64,000 nt of DNA from an uncultured bacterium (GTDB lineage: Bacteria; Bacteroidota; Ignavibacteria; Kapaibacteriales; UBA4661). Every line of letters starts with the position of its first letter. Position 1 is the stretch's first letter. A program made the position numbers and the translations under genes. Of this stretch, positions 6,096-13,943 are shown piece by piece. The notes under the pieces were generated by a model. That model had not been told where the DNA came from, did not search any database, and saw only the letters and a list, made by a program, of their open reading frames with translations. Location of the stretch: positions 62,001 to 126,000 of the forward strand of contig CALCNX010000049.1 in NCBI GenBank assembly GCA_937899715.1, read 5' to 3'.

Positions 6096-8915
6096 TTAGT
6101 CGCGGTCGGTCAATATCTCCACGATGCGCTTATTGGATAAGCCTTCGGCTTTCAATTTTTGAATAGCAGAAAGGCGTATGCCACGCGATTCAAGTTTCTG
6201 AATGTCGTTGCTAGAAAACCCAAGTACCTTCATTTTTTTTGTAAAATCCGCATTAGACTCAGAGCGTTCAGGACGTTCAGGACGTTCAGGACGTTCGGCA
6301 CGCTCTGTCCGTTCGGAGCGTTCTATACGCTCTGGACGCTCTGCACGTTCCGACCAATCTCTGATTTCTTCGCGTTCTGAGCGCATCCGCTTTAAGGAGG
6401 AAGGTTTGATGCCGAGTACTGCAAATTCTTTGATGTCTTCTACGTGCAAGCCTGCATCTTTGTACGCCTTCACGGTCTCCGGTCTGATGCCAAGCACACC
6501 AATTTCTTTGATGTCTTCGACGTTGTAGCCCAGTGTTTTCATTTGTTTGATGTAATCCATTTTGATACCGAGCACACCAAATTCTTTGATTTCATCAACG
6601 GGAACACCCGCCTCTTTATATGCCTTCACGTTCTCCGGTTTGATGCCGAGTACACCAATTTCCTTGATGTCTTCCACCTTGTAGCCAAGCGCTTTCATTT
6701 CCTTGATGTAACCGATTTTAATGCCCAGTACGCCATATTCCTTGATTTCGTCCACCGGTACTCCCGCATCTTTATACTCTTTCACCATTTCCGGTTTGAT
6801 GCCTAGAACGCCAATTTCTTTAATGTCCTCGACTTTATAGCCTAGCGATTTCATCGAAGCGACGTAAGCGGGGCTAATCCCCAGAACGCCATACTCCTTG
6901 ATTTCTTCGGTCGGTACGCCTGCATCCTTGAGTTCTTTTACCTTATTGGGACGGATACCAAGAACGCCATATTCTTTAATTTCGTCGCTTTTGATACCCA
7001 ACTTTTTCATTTCCTCGACGTACTCCGGTTTAATTCCCAGAACGCCCAGCTCTTTGATTTCATCAAGTTTATAGCCCTTGCTCTTCATATCGGTAATGTA
7101 GTCGGTTTTAATACCAAGCACACCATATTCCCGAATTTCTTCGCCGTTCAAGCCCAGCTTTCGTGCCTCGCGGACGAAATTTGGCTTGATTCCCAAAATA
7201 GCAATCTCAATAGCATCTTTGGTGGAAAGTTCTAATCCGGCAAGGTCACGCAGCAAATCAAGTTTGACATCCGTTACAGCCATTGCGACCAAATCGCGTT
7301 CATCCACATCTTTATAGCCAAGCGCTGTCAATTTTGCGCTAAAATCTTTGTTTGGCTGGAATGTGTAGTTTCCACGTGCTTCGCCGCCTTTAGCATCGCC
7401 CTTAAAAATAAAGGTGCCGGATTCTTTCGGAAGACGGAACTCAATTTCGCCGGAGAGGGTACGTGCGCGAGACGCTTCTAATCCCTGCACCTCGTCGTAC
7501 TCCAAACGGCTGTACATCGTACCGTTATAGTGATTACGTCCCCATTTGTTTTTGGAGATGATAAGCGTCAAGGATTTTTCTTTGAACTTGGCTTCCCAAA
7601 AGCCTTCGGCGCTAATAGAATTATCGTCTGACCAAAATGAATGGGTGCTATTAGAATCGCTCGGAGCACTTGTGTTCGCCGCAAAACTTGGTGCATCGGG
7701 CGCAGATGGTGGGGCAAGAGGGCTTATGCGAGAAACGAGATTAGATGCGGCTTCCTGAGCACGTGCCATCATCGGCTCCACGAGCGGCTTCACCACAGGT
7801 TGCAAAACGGGGCTGGCGGTGAGAGATAGTGCAAAAATGGAAGTAATAACCAAATATGCCGCTAAATATTCGAGAGAGAACGTACGCTCTGTCGGTTTAC
7901 CAAGCAAGCGTTTGACACGTGTGAGCAGGTGTCCGTCGTTTGCGCCCACGCCTGCGGTGGCAAAGTGCGCTTCATCACTCACAAGGGAACGTTCTTCGAG
8001 AATTGCGAGCGCGTGCGCCAGTGCGCGGCTGTCGCCACAAAGGTCTGCTGCAAGGTCGTCGGCGGCGTGTTCGCGCTCTTGACGCACCTGTGCTGACATC
8101 CACCAAACGGCAGGATGATAGAACATAACCGTTTCAATCACTGCTTGCAAAATGCTCATCAAATAGTCCTGATACCGTGCATGAGCAAGTTCATGGGCGA
8201 TAATTGCCTCAATATGCGCCGTCTGCAAACCCGTTAAAAAGCCCATTGGTACAAGAATAATTGGCTTCAGAAAACCGACGAGCATAGGAGCGTTCGCCAA
8301 ACCTGACTCCACAAGGAGCGGCGCACGGCGGAGTTTCAAGCGCTCGGCAAGTTCGGCGACGCGGTGCTGCCACTCAGCGCTTGCCGGATGAGCGCGGAAA
8401 TGCTTCATACGCTGTGCATAGACCATTCCACCCAGAAAGCGCAGTGCAAGGCAAATAGCACCCAAAAGCCAGACCAGAACAAGCGCGGGCAGGTATTCCC
8501 GGACACGGTCAAGCCACACAGCCTCACGCGAAAGATTCAACGGCGCAAAACGTAAAGCGCGGAAACCCTTCTGCGGCGGCGTTTGAAGCGTATTATCGGC
8601 AGGAGACACTTTATCCACCGAAGAAATTTTGTTCGCAGGAGCTTTGTCTGACTGCACAGAAGCCGCTTCCAAAGCTGCAGTATCAATGGAAAGCGGCTCG
8701 TAGAGCGCAATAAAGGTAAGGCAGGTAAGCGCCATCGTGGTCAAAAGCGCGATGGAAGCAGCAAGTGAGCGAGCACGTGCCGAAGCGCGGCGCAGCACAA
8801 TCATCACCACGCCAAGCGTGAAGGCAATCAACGTCCCCTGCCAAAGCGAGTGAAGAAGCGTCCAACCGAGTGCGTCGGTGAGCGTTGCGGGAAGTAAAGT
8901 TTGAAGCGAGTTCAT
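6096..8915 (-). CDS. blaR1: BlaR1/MecR1-type M56 sensor metallopeptidase with a long C-terminal repeat array
   Basis: A 939-residue membrane protein. Several N-terminal helices surround the M56 zinc-protease domain, whose motif HELAH is at 241-245, followed by 'EREHAADDLA' (about 280-289). In BlaR1 this cytosolic protease inactivates the BlaI repressor after signal sensing. The usual penicillin-sensor domain is absent. After the last helix (about 355-375) come a Ser/Pro-rich linker, a small beta-rich domain (about 440-540) and then ten to eleven 26-residue repeats of the type GVLGIKPxYVxxMKxLGYKVxD plus IKE-aromatic/aliphatic, then an E-R-P/S/T low-complexity run and a final repeat-like tail. 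M56 proteins with related C-terminal 'LGY' repeats are known in several phyla. It is translated 29 bases after blaI, so it is one operon. What it senses is unknown. Confidence 0.85.
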   Translation of the reverse strand: MNSLQTLLPATLTDALGWTLLHSLWQGTLIAFTLGVVMIVLRRASARARSLAASIALLTTMALTCLTFIALYEPLSIDTAALEAASVQSDKAPANKISSVDKVSPADNTLQTPPQKGFRALRFAPLNLSREAVWLDRVREYLPALVLVWLLGAICLALRFLGGMVYAQRMKHFRAHPASAEWQHRVAELAERLKLRRAPLLVESGLANAPMLVGFLKPIILVPMGFLTGLQTAHIEAIIAHELAHARYQDYLMSILQAVIETVMFYHPAVWWMSAQVRQEREHAADDLAADLCGDSRALAHALAILEERSLVSDEAHFATAGVGANDGHLLTRVKRLLGKPTERTFSLEYLAAYLVITSIFALSLTASPVLQPVVKPLVEPMMARAQEAASNLVSRISPLAPPSAPDAPSFAANTSAPSDSNSTHSFWSDDNSISAEGFWEAKFKEKSLTLIISKNKWGRNHYNGTMYSRLEYDEVQGLEASRARTLSGEIEFRLPKESGTFIFKGDAKGGEARGNYTFQPNKDFSAKLTALGYKDVDERDLVAMAVTDVKLDLLRDLAGLELSTKDAIEIAILGIKPNFVREARKLGLNGEEIREYGVLGIKTDYITDMKSKGYKLDEIKELGVLGIKPEYVEEMKKLGIKSDEIKEYGVLGIRPNKVKELKDAGVPTEEIKEYGVLGISPAYVASMKSLGYKVEDIKEIGVLGIKPEMVKEYKDAGVPVDEIKEYGVLGIKIGYIKEMKALGYKVEDIKEIGVLGIKPENVKAYKEAGVPVDEIKEFGVLGIKMDYIKQMKTLGYNVEDIKEIGVLGIRPETVKAYKDAGLHVEDIKEFAVLGIKPSSLKRMRSEREEIRDWSERAERPERIERSERTERAERPERPERPERSESNADFTKKMKVLGFSSNDIQKLESRGIRLSAIQKLKAEGLSNKRIVEILTDRD
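6263..6352 (-). repeat. Triplet-of-codons microsatellite encoding E-R-x repeats
   Basis: A 9-base unit (GGACGTTCA and variants on the plus strand) is repeated about nine times and encodes RPERIERSERTERAERPERP-type text inside blaR1. Three units at about 6269-6296 are identical or nearly so, so copy number may vary between strains. The unit is a multiple of three, so expansion keeps the frame. Confidence 0.8.
6385..7203 (-). repeat. 78-bp tandem repeat array within blaR1 (26-residue units)
   Basis: Ten full units and one partial unit with a period of 26 codons. Each holds GVLGI(K/R)P, a short helix (YVxxMK or VKAYK) and (D/E)(D/E)IKE. From the fifth unit the copies alternate between a form with 'MKxLGYKVEDIKEI' and a form with 'YKxAGVPVDEIKE(Y/F)'. 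The array therefore also has a 52-residue super-period, which suggests growth by duplication of two-unit blocks. Confidence 0.88.
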
Positions 8916-8944
8916 AGTGCAAATCCTTTTTGCAAAAAATGAGG

Positions 8945-9334
8945 TTACCGTTGATTGTTGTTAATTTCTTCATCCAAGAGCGCCCGTATTTGCTGGAGTT
9001 CCGAGGTCGAAGGTTTGCTCGTTCCAAGCGCTTGCACCACCAGATTCATCGCCGAACCGTGAAAGACCGATGAGAGCAGTTTGCTCACGAAGGCGCTTTG
9101 TACGTCGCCCTCGCGCACTGCCGCCGAATAGACATGGGAGCGCTGCGATTCATCGCGCGTGAGCAAGCCTTTGTCAGCCATGATTTGCATAAACTTGAGC
9201 GTCGTGGTGTATCCAATCTCATCACCGCCCGCGCGTTTGTTTTGCTCTTCGTTGACGGCGCGGACGGTCGCGCTGCCGTATTGCCAGAGAACGTGGAGTA
9301 TTTCCAGTTCTGCGTCCGTGGGTTTGGGAATCAT
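8945..9334 (-). CDS. blaI: BlaI/MecI-family transcriptional repressor
   Basis: A 129-residue winged-helix repressor. It begins MIPKPTDAELEILHVLWQYG, the family's typical opening, then a helix 'ATVRAVNEEQNKR' and the recognition segment 'GYTTTLKFMQIMADKGLL'. The C-terminal dimerisation part (about 75-129) carries 'SAFVSKLLSSVFHGSAMNLVVQAL', near the region cleaved in BlaI. A longer frame reaches 9439, but that extension crosses the operators; the ATG at 9334 has GGAGAAAATC before it, so it is chosen. It should repress its own operon by binding two palindromes at 9381-9418 and be released by BlaR1. No beta-lactamase gene is next to it, so its wider targets are unknown. Confidence 0.9.
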   Translation of the reverse strand: MIPKPTDAELEILHVLWQYGSATVRAVNEEQNKRAGGDEIGYTTTLKFMQIMADKGLLTRDESQRSHVYSAAVREGDVQSAFVSKLLSSVFHGSAMNLVVQALGTSKPSTSELQQIRALLDEEINNNQR

Positions 9335-9380
9335 GATTTTCTCCGTGAATTGGAATAAAAGTGATGTCAAAAAATTATCA

Positions 9381-9430
9381 TACGAATATCTTCGTACAAT
9401 ATTACGAAATGGTTCGTAGAAAGTTGCAAA
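9381..9430 (-). promoter_or_regulatory. blaI promoter with twin operator palindromes
   Basis: Two identical inverted repeats TACGAA-N4-TTCGTA lie at 9381-9396 and 9403-9418, 22 bp apart start to start (two helical turns). On the minus strand a TTTG (9427-9430) and TAATATTG (9397-9404) fit a Bacteroidetes-type -33/-7 promoter with a 22-base spacer, one mismatch in the -7 box. One palindrome fills the spacer and the other covers the expected start site. This is the layout expected for autorepression by a BlaI dimer. The half-site TACGAA differs from the staphylococcal TACA core. Confidence 0.75.
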
Positions 9431-9619
9431 AAAATTCATGGGAAACTAAAATTCCTCGTTAGTAGGAATTTTTGACACGGATTGCAGAGGATTGCTCAGA
9501 TGTTGAAATGTGGTGACATGAGCACCGTACATATTAATCTTCAAAAAAATTCGTAGAACCTGCGAAATCTCCGTTCTTGGGAGTTTGGTCTGATTGTCAG
9601 TGTCGTGTGAAATTCTCTA

Positions 9620-9847
9620 ATGGGTCAAAGAACATTTTTCATAGACGCAGGAAATTATCCTCGTAGTGGAATAAATTTAAGCAATTTACTGCCTTGTCTG
9701 AACACTGGATTGTTGAACGCATCAAATTCTTGGCTTAGATATTCTCAATATCTCAATGGGCTGTATGAAATCGTGCATCAAACACATAAAATTTTTGACT
9801 ATACTGCTATGTCCTAGGTGATTGAATGGTTCTCGCTAGTTTTGAGG
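9620..9847 (+). pseudogene. Short ORF, copy B of a two-copy relic
   Basis: An open frame of 65 codons (9620-9817) encodes MGQRTFFIDAGNYPRSGINL and onward to IFDYTAMS. Its C-terminal 33 residues are about half identical to the frameshifted copy A at 3275-3462, and the shared 16-base TCTCGCTAGTTTTGAG follows both stops (here 9831-9846). No ribosome-binding site or neighbour supports expression, so it is probably the surviving 3' end of a lost longer gene. The family is not recognised. Apart from this and the blaI control region, the 9335-9864 gap holds nothing clear. Confidence 0.5.
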
Positions 9848-9864
9848 CACTTTTTAAGAGTAGC

Positions 9865-10416
9865 TTAAAACGGCTGCGGAGGTGGGTTCTTAAAATCAAC
9901 CGTGATGTCGGCACGATGATCTTTGCCGGGAGTGATAGCGATAGTTGCTGGTTGCGCTTGATTGCCACTGGTGTTGTACACCCCGATAACGCGCCAGCCC
10001 TGCGTTGTCAGCAATCGTGTCGTATCGGTAAGCATCGCCACACAAAGATACTTGATACTTTGCGGAATAGAATCGCCAAAGACGAGTGAGTATCGTGCCG
10101 AATCAGAAAAAAGTTGAAGAGTGCTGTCTAATTGTAATGCTGCGGGCGTGAAAAAAGCACGACCTTGTAGCAAATCGCCAATAAGGTCTTGTGGGGGAAA
10201 CTGCTTAAAGCCTACCACGCGAACTGTCCAGACGCTATCGCGGCGGGGCCAGCTTGCTTTTCCACCTACATAGCGGACAGTACCAGATATACTTGTAACG
10301 GGCGGAATTTCGGGCGGACGCAAACCACCGTCACAGCTAATAGCGATGATGAGCGTTATCGCCAATGCTGCCAGAAGTTGCCCATATCGTTGAAGTATGG
10401 TACGGATATATCGCAT
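9865..10416 (-). CDS. Predicted lipoprotein of unknown function
   Basis: A 183-residue protein with a lipoprotein signal: basic MRYIRTILQR, a hydrophobic stretch and lipobox AIS-C (Cys near residue 28), followed by DGGLRPPEIPPV. The mature part is beta-rich, beginning 'SISGTVRYVGGKASWP', which recalls an Ig-like or carboxypeptidase-regulatory fold, and ending with 'ADITVDFKNPPPQPF'. It should sit in the outer or inner membrane facing the periplasm. The ATG at 10416 is chosen because it starts the signal peptide and follows TGAGGAATTTTCTC; an in-frame longer start at 10473 adds a polar region that would spoil the signal. It is divergent from a small membrane protein. Confidence 0.6.
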   Translation of the reverse strand: MRYIRTILQRYGQLLAALAITLIIAISCDGGLRPPEIPPVTSISGTVRYVGGKASWPRRDSVWTVRVVGFKQFPPQDLIGDLLQGRAFFTPAALQLDSTLQLFSDSARYSLVFGDSIPQSIKYLCVAMLTDTTRLLTTQGWRVIGVYNTSGNQAQPATIAITPGKDHRADITVDFKNPPPQPF

Positions 10417-10526
10417 GAGAAAATTCCTCAGAGAATTTGTATTTTCGTATGTATTTTGTGGGTTCATCTGCACCTCAAATTACGCATCCTTACGCATTTC
10501 TCAAATTGTCATTTACTCAGTTCGCT

Positions 10527-10721
10527 ATGGTTAAAGCCTTTTATATCCTTATCGCAGGAAATCTCTCTGCTGCTGCGGTCTTTTTCACAACGGGTATTCT
10601 TTCTGAGAACGCCCTTCTGAATTTATGCGGCTGGATTTTTGTCGGGGCATCGCTCATTCTATGGATATTTATCATCGTGATGCGCCGTCGCTTTCCCCAG
10701 CTTCAAGGGAAAAATAAATAA
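10527..10721 (+). CDS. Small two-helix membrane protein
   Basis: A 64-residue hypothetical protein starting MVKAFYILIAGNLS. Two hydrophobic segments (about 4-24 and 30-52) are joined by a short polar turn and end in a basic tail RRRFPQLQGKNK, giving a cytoplasmic C-terminus. The frame is open from 10437, but the upstream part overlaps the divergent lipoprotein's leader and is not membrane-like; the ATG at 10527 is preferred. It lies 73 bases before an S9 peptidase gene. No family recognised. Confidence 0.45.
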   Translation: MVKAFYILIAGNLSAAAVFFTTGILSENALLNLCGWIFVGASLILWIFIIVMRRRFPQLQGKNK

Positions 10722-10794
10722 CAACAGTAGAATGGAAAAATATCTCGTTTATCACGTTTTTTGAATCATGCCAACTCCAACCAAACCAAGTTTT

Positions 10795-12942
10795 ATGAAA
10801 CGCCACCTCCTCTTCCTTGCAGCCTTCCTCTCGCTTGCATCCACAACGCTTGTGAGCCAAATCACCAAAACACCCGCACCCACCACAAACGAGGCAAAAG
10901 CTAAACAACCCATCACGCACGAAACCATGTGGTTAATGAAGCGTGTTGGTGCGCCAGCCGTGAGTCCTGACGGGAAATGGGTGGTTTTTTCCGTAACAGA
11001 ACCCAGTTACGACGACAAAGAGCAAAGCACCGACCTTTGGCTGGTTCCCTCGGACGGGAGCAAGAAACCACGACGCATCACAGCAACCAAGGGGGGCGAA
11101 AGCGGCATGGCATGGAGTCCTGACGGTACGAAAATTGTTTTCGCTGCCAAGCGCGAGGGCGATGAAGCAAGTCAGCTGTACCTGCTTGACATTGCAGACG
11201 GCGGCGAGGCACAGCGCTTGACAACGCTCTCTACGGGTGCATCAAGCCCCGAATGGCGTGGAGACGGCAAAGCGTTGCTCTTTCAAAGCACCGTGTATCC
11301 GAGTGCGCAGGACGACGAGGCAAACAAAAAAATTGCGACAGAACGCAAAGCCCGCAAATACAAAGCCCGTGTGTACGAATCCTTCCCGATTCGCCAATGG
11401 GATCATTGGCTGGATGATATGCAAGCACACGTGTTTGTGATGCCTCTGGACGACGCGCCCATGAGCAAGCCAGCGCAGCCGAAAGACCTTTTAGCAAATA
11501 CGGCACTCGTCAAGCAAGCAGGTTTTGCAGGTGTGCCGGGCAATAGTGGTTACGATGTGCAGCCCACGTGGTCGCCGGACGGAAAGACGATTATTTTCAC
11601 TGCCACAACCGAGCGTAACACGACTGCCTTTGCAGAGGCTTCCTATCATCTCTGGAGCGTTCCGGCGACAGGCGGCGAACCCAAACAAATTACCAAAGGA
11701 AAAGATGGTTACGGTGGTGCGAAATTTGCTCCTAATGGTCGGCTCTATTGCTCGTTCAATCCGAACAACGATAAAGTCTATAACCTCACACGCATTGCAC
11801 TCATCAATCCCGACAATGGCGAGCGCACCGTCCTGACATCAGGCTTTGACCGCTCTATAGAAAGTTTTGAGTTCTCACCCGATGGCAACACAATTTATTT
11901 TACTGCCGAGGATGCAGGTTTAGTGCGCTTGTACAGCATGAGCAGCACAGGTGAGAAAATCCAACCTGCGTTGGAGCAAACCGCAGGCTGTTTTAACAGC
12001 TTTAGTATTGGTGGTGATAAAACCACAGTGCTCGTTGCTCAATACGAAACTGCTGTTTCGCCAAATGAACTGGTGCGCGTGGATATGTCTGCAAAGCGTA
12101 TGAACACAATCACGGACTTCAATGCCGAGGTGCTGAAGGGTATTGACTGGCAGCCATTACGCCATTTTACCTTTACGAGTAAAGGCGGTAAGCCGATTCA
12201 CAATATGATTGCACTGCCGCCCGCGTTCGATGAAAAGAAAAAATACCCGCTTTTTGTACTCATGCACGGCGGTCCTTCGATTATGTATCGGGATGCGTTT
12301 GGTTTGCGCTGGAATTATCATCTGCTCGCACAGCAAGGATACGTGGTGCTTCTCACAAACTACACGGGTTCGACGGGCTTTGGTGAAAAGTTCGGGCAGG
12401 AGATTCAAGGCGATCCCTTCGTCACGCCCGGAAACGAAATTAATCAAGCCGCCGACGAAGCTATCAAGCGCTTTTCGTTTATTGACGCATCACGGCAGGC
12501 AGCCGGCGGCGCAAGCTATGGCGGGCACTTGGCGAATTGGATGCAGGCTACGACCACACGCTACAAATGCCTTATCTCTCATGCAGGACTAATCAATGTG
12601 GAGTCGCAATGGGGAACAAGCGACGCAATTTATCACCGCGAAGTCAACGCCGGAGGTCCGGTCTGGGAGCAAGGTAAAGTCTGGCGCGAGCAAAATCCGA
12701 TTCGCCTTGCCAAAAATTTCAAAACGCCAATCTTGTTGACGGTTGGTGAGAATGATTTCCGGGTGCCGATTAACCAGACGCTTGAGAATTGGAGCGTCTT
12801 GCAGCGCCTTCAGATTCCGAGTAAGCTGATTGTTTTTCCCGATGCCAGTCACTGGATTTTGAAAGCTGAAGATAGCCGCTATTTCTACCAAGAAGTACAG
12901 GCGTGGCTGAAGAAGTATCTTGGGAATGAAGAAAAAAAATAA
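10795..12942 (+). CDS. Secreted S9-family prolyl oligopeptidase-type peptidase
   Basis: A 715-residue serine peptidase. The signal peptide is MKRHLLFLAAFLSLASTTLVS. The N-terminal two-thirds is a beta-propeller with repeated 'vSPDGKWVVF', 'AWSPDGTKIVFAA' and 'WSPDGKTIIFTA' blades, typical of dipeptidyl-peptidase IV/acylaminoacyl-peptidase-like proteins. The C-terminal alpha/beta-hydrolase carries the catalytic triad S574 (GGASYGG), D654 (GENDF) and H686 (DASHW). It probably degrades oligopeptides in the periplasm. An ATG nine codons upstream (10768) is possible; 10795 is preferred because it starts a clean signal peptide. The slipin gene follows 29 bases later. Confidence 0.88.
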   Translation: MKRHLLFLAAFLSLASTTLVSQITKTPAPTTNEAKAKQPITHETMWLMKRVGAPAVSPDGKWVVFSVTEPSYDDKEQSTDLWLVPSDGSKKPRRITATKGGESGMAWSPDGTKIVFAAKREGDEASQLYLLDIADGGEAQRLTTLSTGASSPEWRGDGKALLFQSTVYPSAQDDEANKKIATERKARKYKARVYESFPIRQWDHWLDDMQAHVFVMPLDDAPMSKPAQPKDLLANTALVKQAGFAGVPGNSGYDVQPTWSPDGKTIIFTATTERNTTAFAEASYHLWSVPATGGEPKQITKGKDGYGGAKFAPNGRLYCSFNPNNDKVYNLTRIALINPDNGERTVLTSGFDRSIESFEFSPDGNTIYFTAEDAGLVRLYSMSSTGEKIQPALEQTAGCFNSFSIGGDKTTVLVAQYETAVSPNELVRVDMSAKRMNTITDFNAEVLKGIDWQPLRHFTFTSKGGKPIHNMIALPPAFDEKKKYPLFVLMHGGPSIMYRDAFGLRWNYHLLAQQGYVVLLTNYTGSTGFGEKFGQEIQGDPFVTPGNEINQAADEAIKRFSFIDASRQAAGGASYGGHLANWMQATTTRYKCLISHAGLINVESQWGTSDAIYHREVNAGGPVWEQGKVWREQNPIRLAKNFKTPILLTVGENDFRVPINQTLENWSVLQRLQIPSKLIVFPDASHWILKAEDSRYFYQEVQAWLKKYLGNEEKK

Positions 12943-12971
12943 ATATCGTTATAACATAGGAGAATATCGTC

Positions 12972-13754
12972 ATGGAAATCATATATGCTCTCGTGGCTCT
13001 TGCTGTACCTGTGCTATTGTCAGGTTTTCGGGTAGCAAAGGAGTACAAACGCAATGTCGTTTTTCGTTTGGGGCGTTTTCATTCCACGCGAGGACCGGGC
13101 GTGTACTACGTCATTCCACTGCTGGAATCGTCCAGTGGGCTGGACATTCGCACAAAGACTGTTGCTATTGAGCAGCAGGAAACAATTACGAAGGACAGTG
13201 TAACGGTTAAGGTTAATGCTGTCCTATGGTATCGTATCGCTGACCCCGAAAATGCGATTGTGCGTGTGGCGGACTATCAGCAAGCAGTCTATCAGATAGC
13301 CCAGACATCACTTCGGAACATTATCGGACAGCATGATTTGGATGAAGTCTTGAAGGAGCGCGATAAAATCAACGATATGCTGGAAGGCATTGTTGACCAG
13401 GCAACTGCACCGTGGGGGGTAAAAATAGAAATGGTCGAAATGCGTGATGTAGAAATACCGGTGGCAATGCAACGGGCTATGGCACGCGAAGCAGAGGCAA
13501 TGCGCGAGAAACGAGCACGGATTATCAAAGCGGAAGCGGAGCTGGAGGCTTCGCAGAAACTCACCGAAGCCGCACGACAAATTTCTCAAAATCCCGCGTC
13601 GCTTGAATTACGTCGTATGCAGATGCTCTCAGAAATCGGTGCGGAAAACAACACGACAACGATTGTGATGATGCCATCGGAATTTATTCATCTTGCCAAA
13701 AGTGTTTCCGATAGTCTTGCACCAAAAACAGATACAGCAAACAAAGCCTCATAA
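12972..13754 (+). CDS. Slipin / stomatin-like SPFH membrane protein
   Basis: A 260-residue SPFH-domain protein. One N-terminal hydrophobic segment (residues 1-18) anchors it; the SPFH core (about 20-190) shows 'EYKRNVVFRLGRF', 'GPGVYYVIPLLES', 'QQETITKDSVTVKVNAVLWYRI' and 'TSLRNIIGQHDLDEVLKERDKI', close to stomatin and bacterial slipins. A charged helix rich in Ala/Glu/Lys (about 165-205) would drive oligomer formation. The C-terminus 'NNTTTIVMMPSEF' is also typical. These proteins form membrane rings that organise or protect membrane proteases; a NfeD partner, usual for many slipins, is absent here. The sequence TAGGAG lies ahead of its ATG. Confidence 0.9.
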   Translation: MEIIYALVALAVPVLLSGFRVAKEYKRNVVFRLGRFHSTRGPGVYYVIPLLESSSGLDIRTKTVAIEQQETITKDSVTVKVNAVLWYRIADPENAIVRVADYQQAVYQIAQTSLRNIIGQHDLDEVLKERDKINDMLEGIVDQATAPWGVKIEMVEMRDVEIPVAMQRAMAREAEAMREKRARIIKAEAELEASQKLTEAARQISQNPASLELRRMQMLSEIGAENNTTTIVMMPSEFIHLAKSVSDSLAPKTDTANKAS

Positions 13755-13943
13755 ATACTTGCTTTGTGAAGGTGCTTGCTGTGGGACGAGAGATTGTCTG
13801 CAAAAAAAGCAGATGAATTGCGTAAATTTGGCGCTGTATAAGAAAGAAATTCAACGATTAAGAGTTCAATACTGAGTATTCAAAGCTCAACGCTACTCAT
13901 TTGCCAACAACTAACGAATAATAACATTTTCACGAGACCAGAT

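Noticed and set aside
6385..7203. CRISPR-like array because of regular repeats
   Set aside because: The period is 78 bp, in frame, with codon-level variation and no unique spacers; it encodes a protein solenoid.
6096..9334. A beta-lactam resistance locus
   Set aside because: BlaI and BlaR1 homologues are present, but there is no beta-lactamase or penicillin-binding sensor domain, so the family name does not imply resistance.
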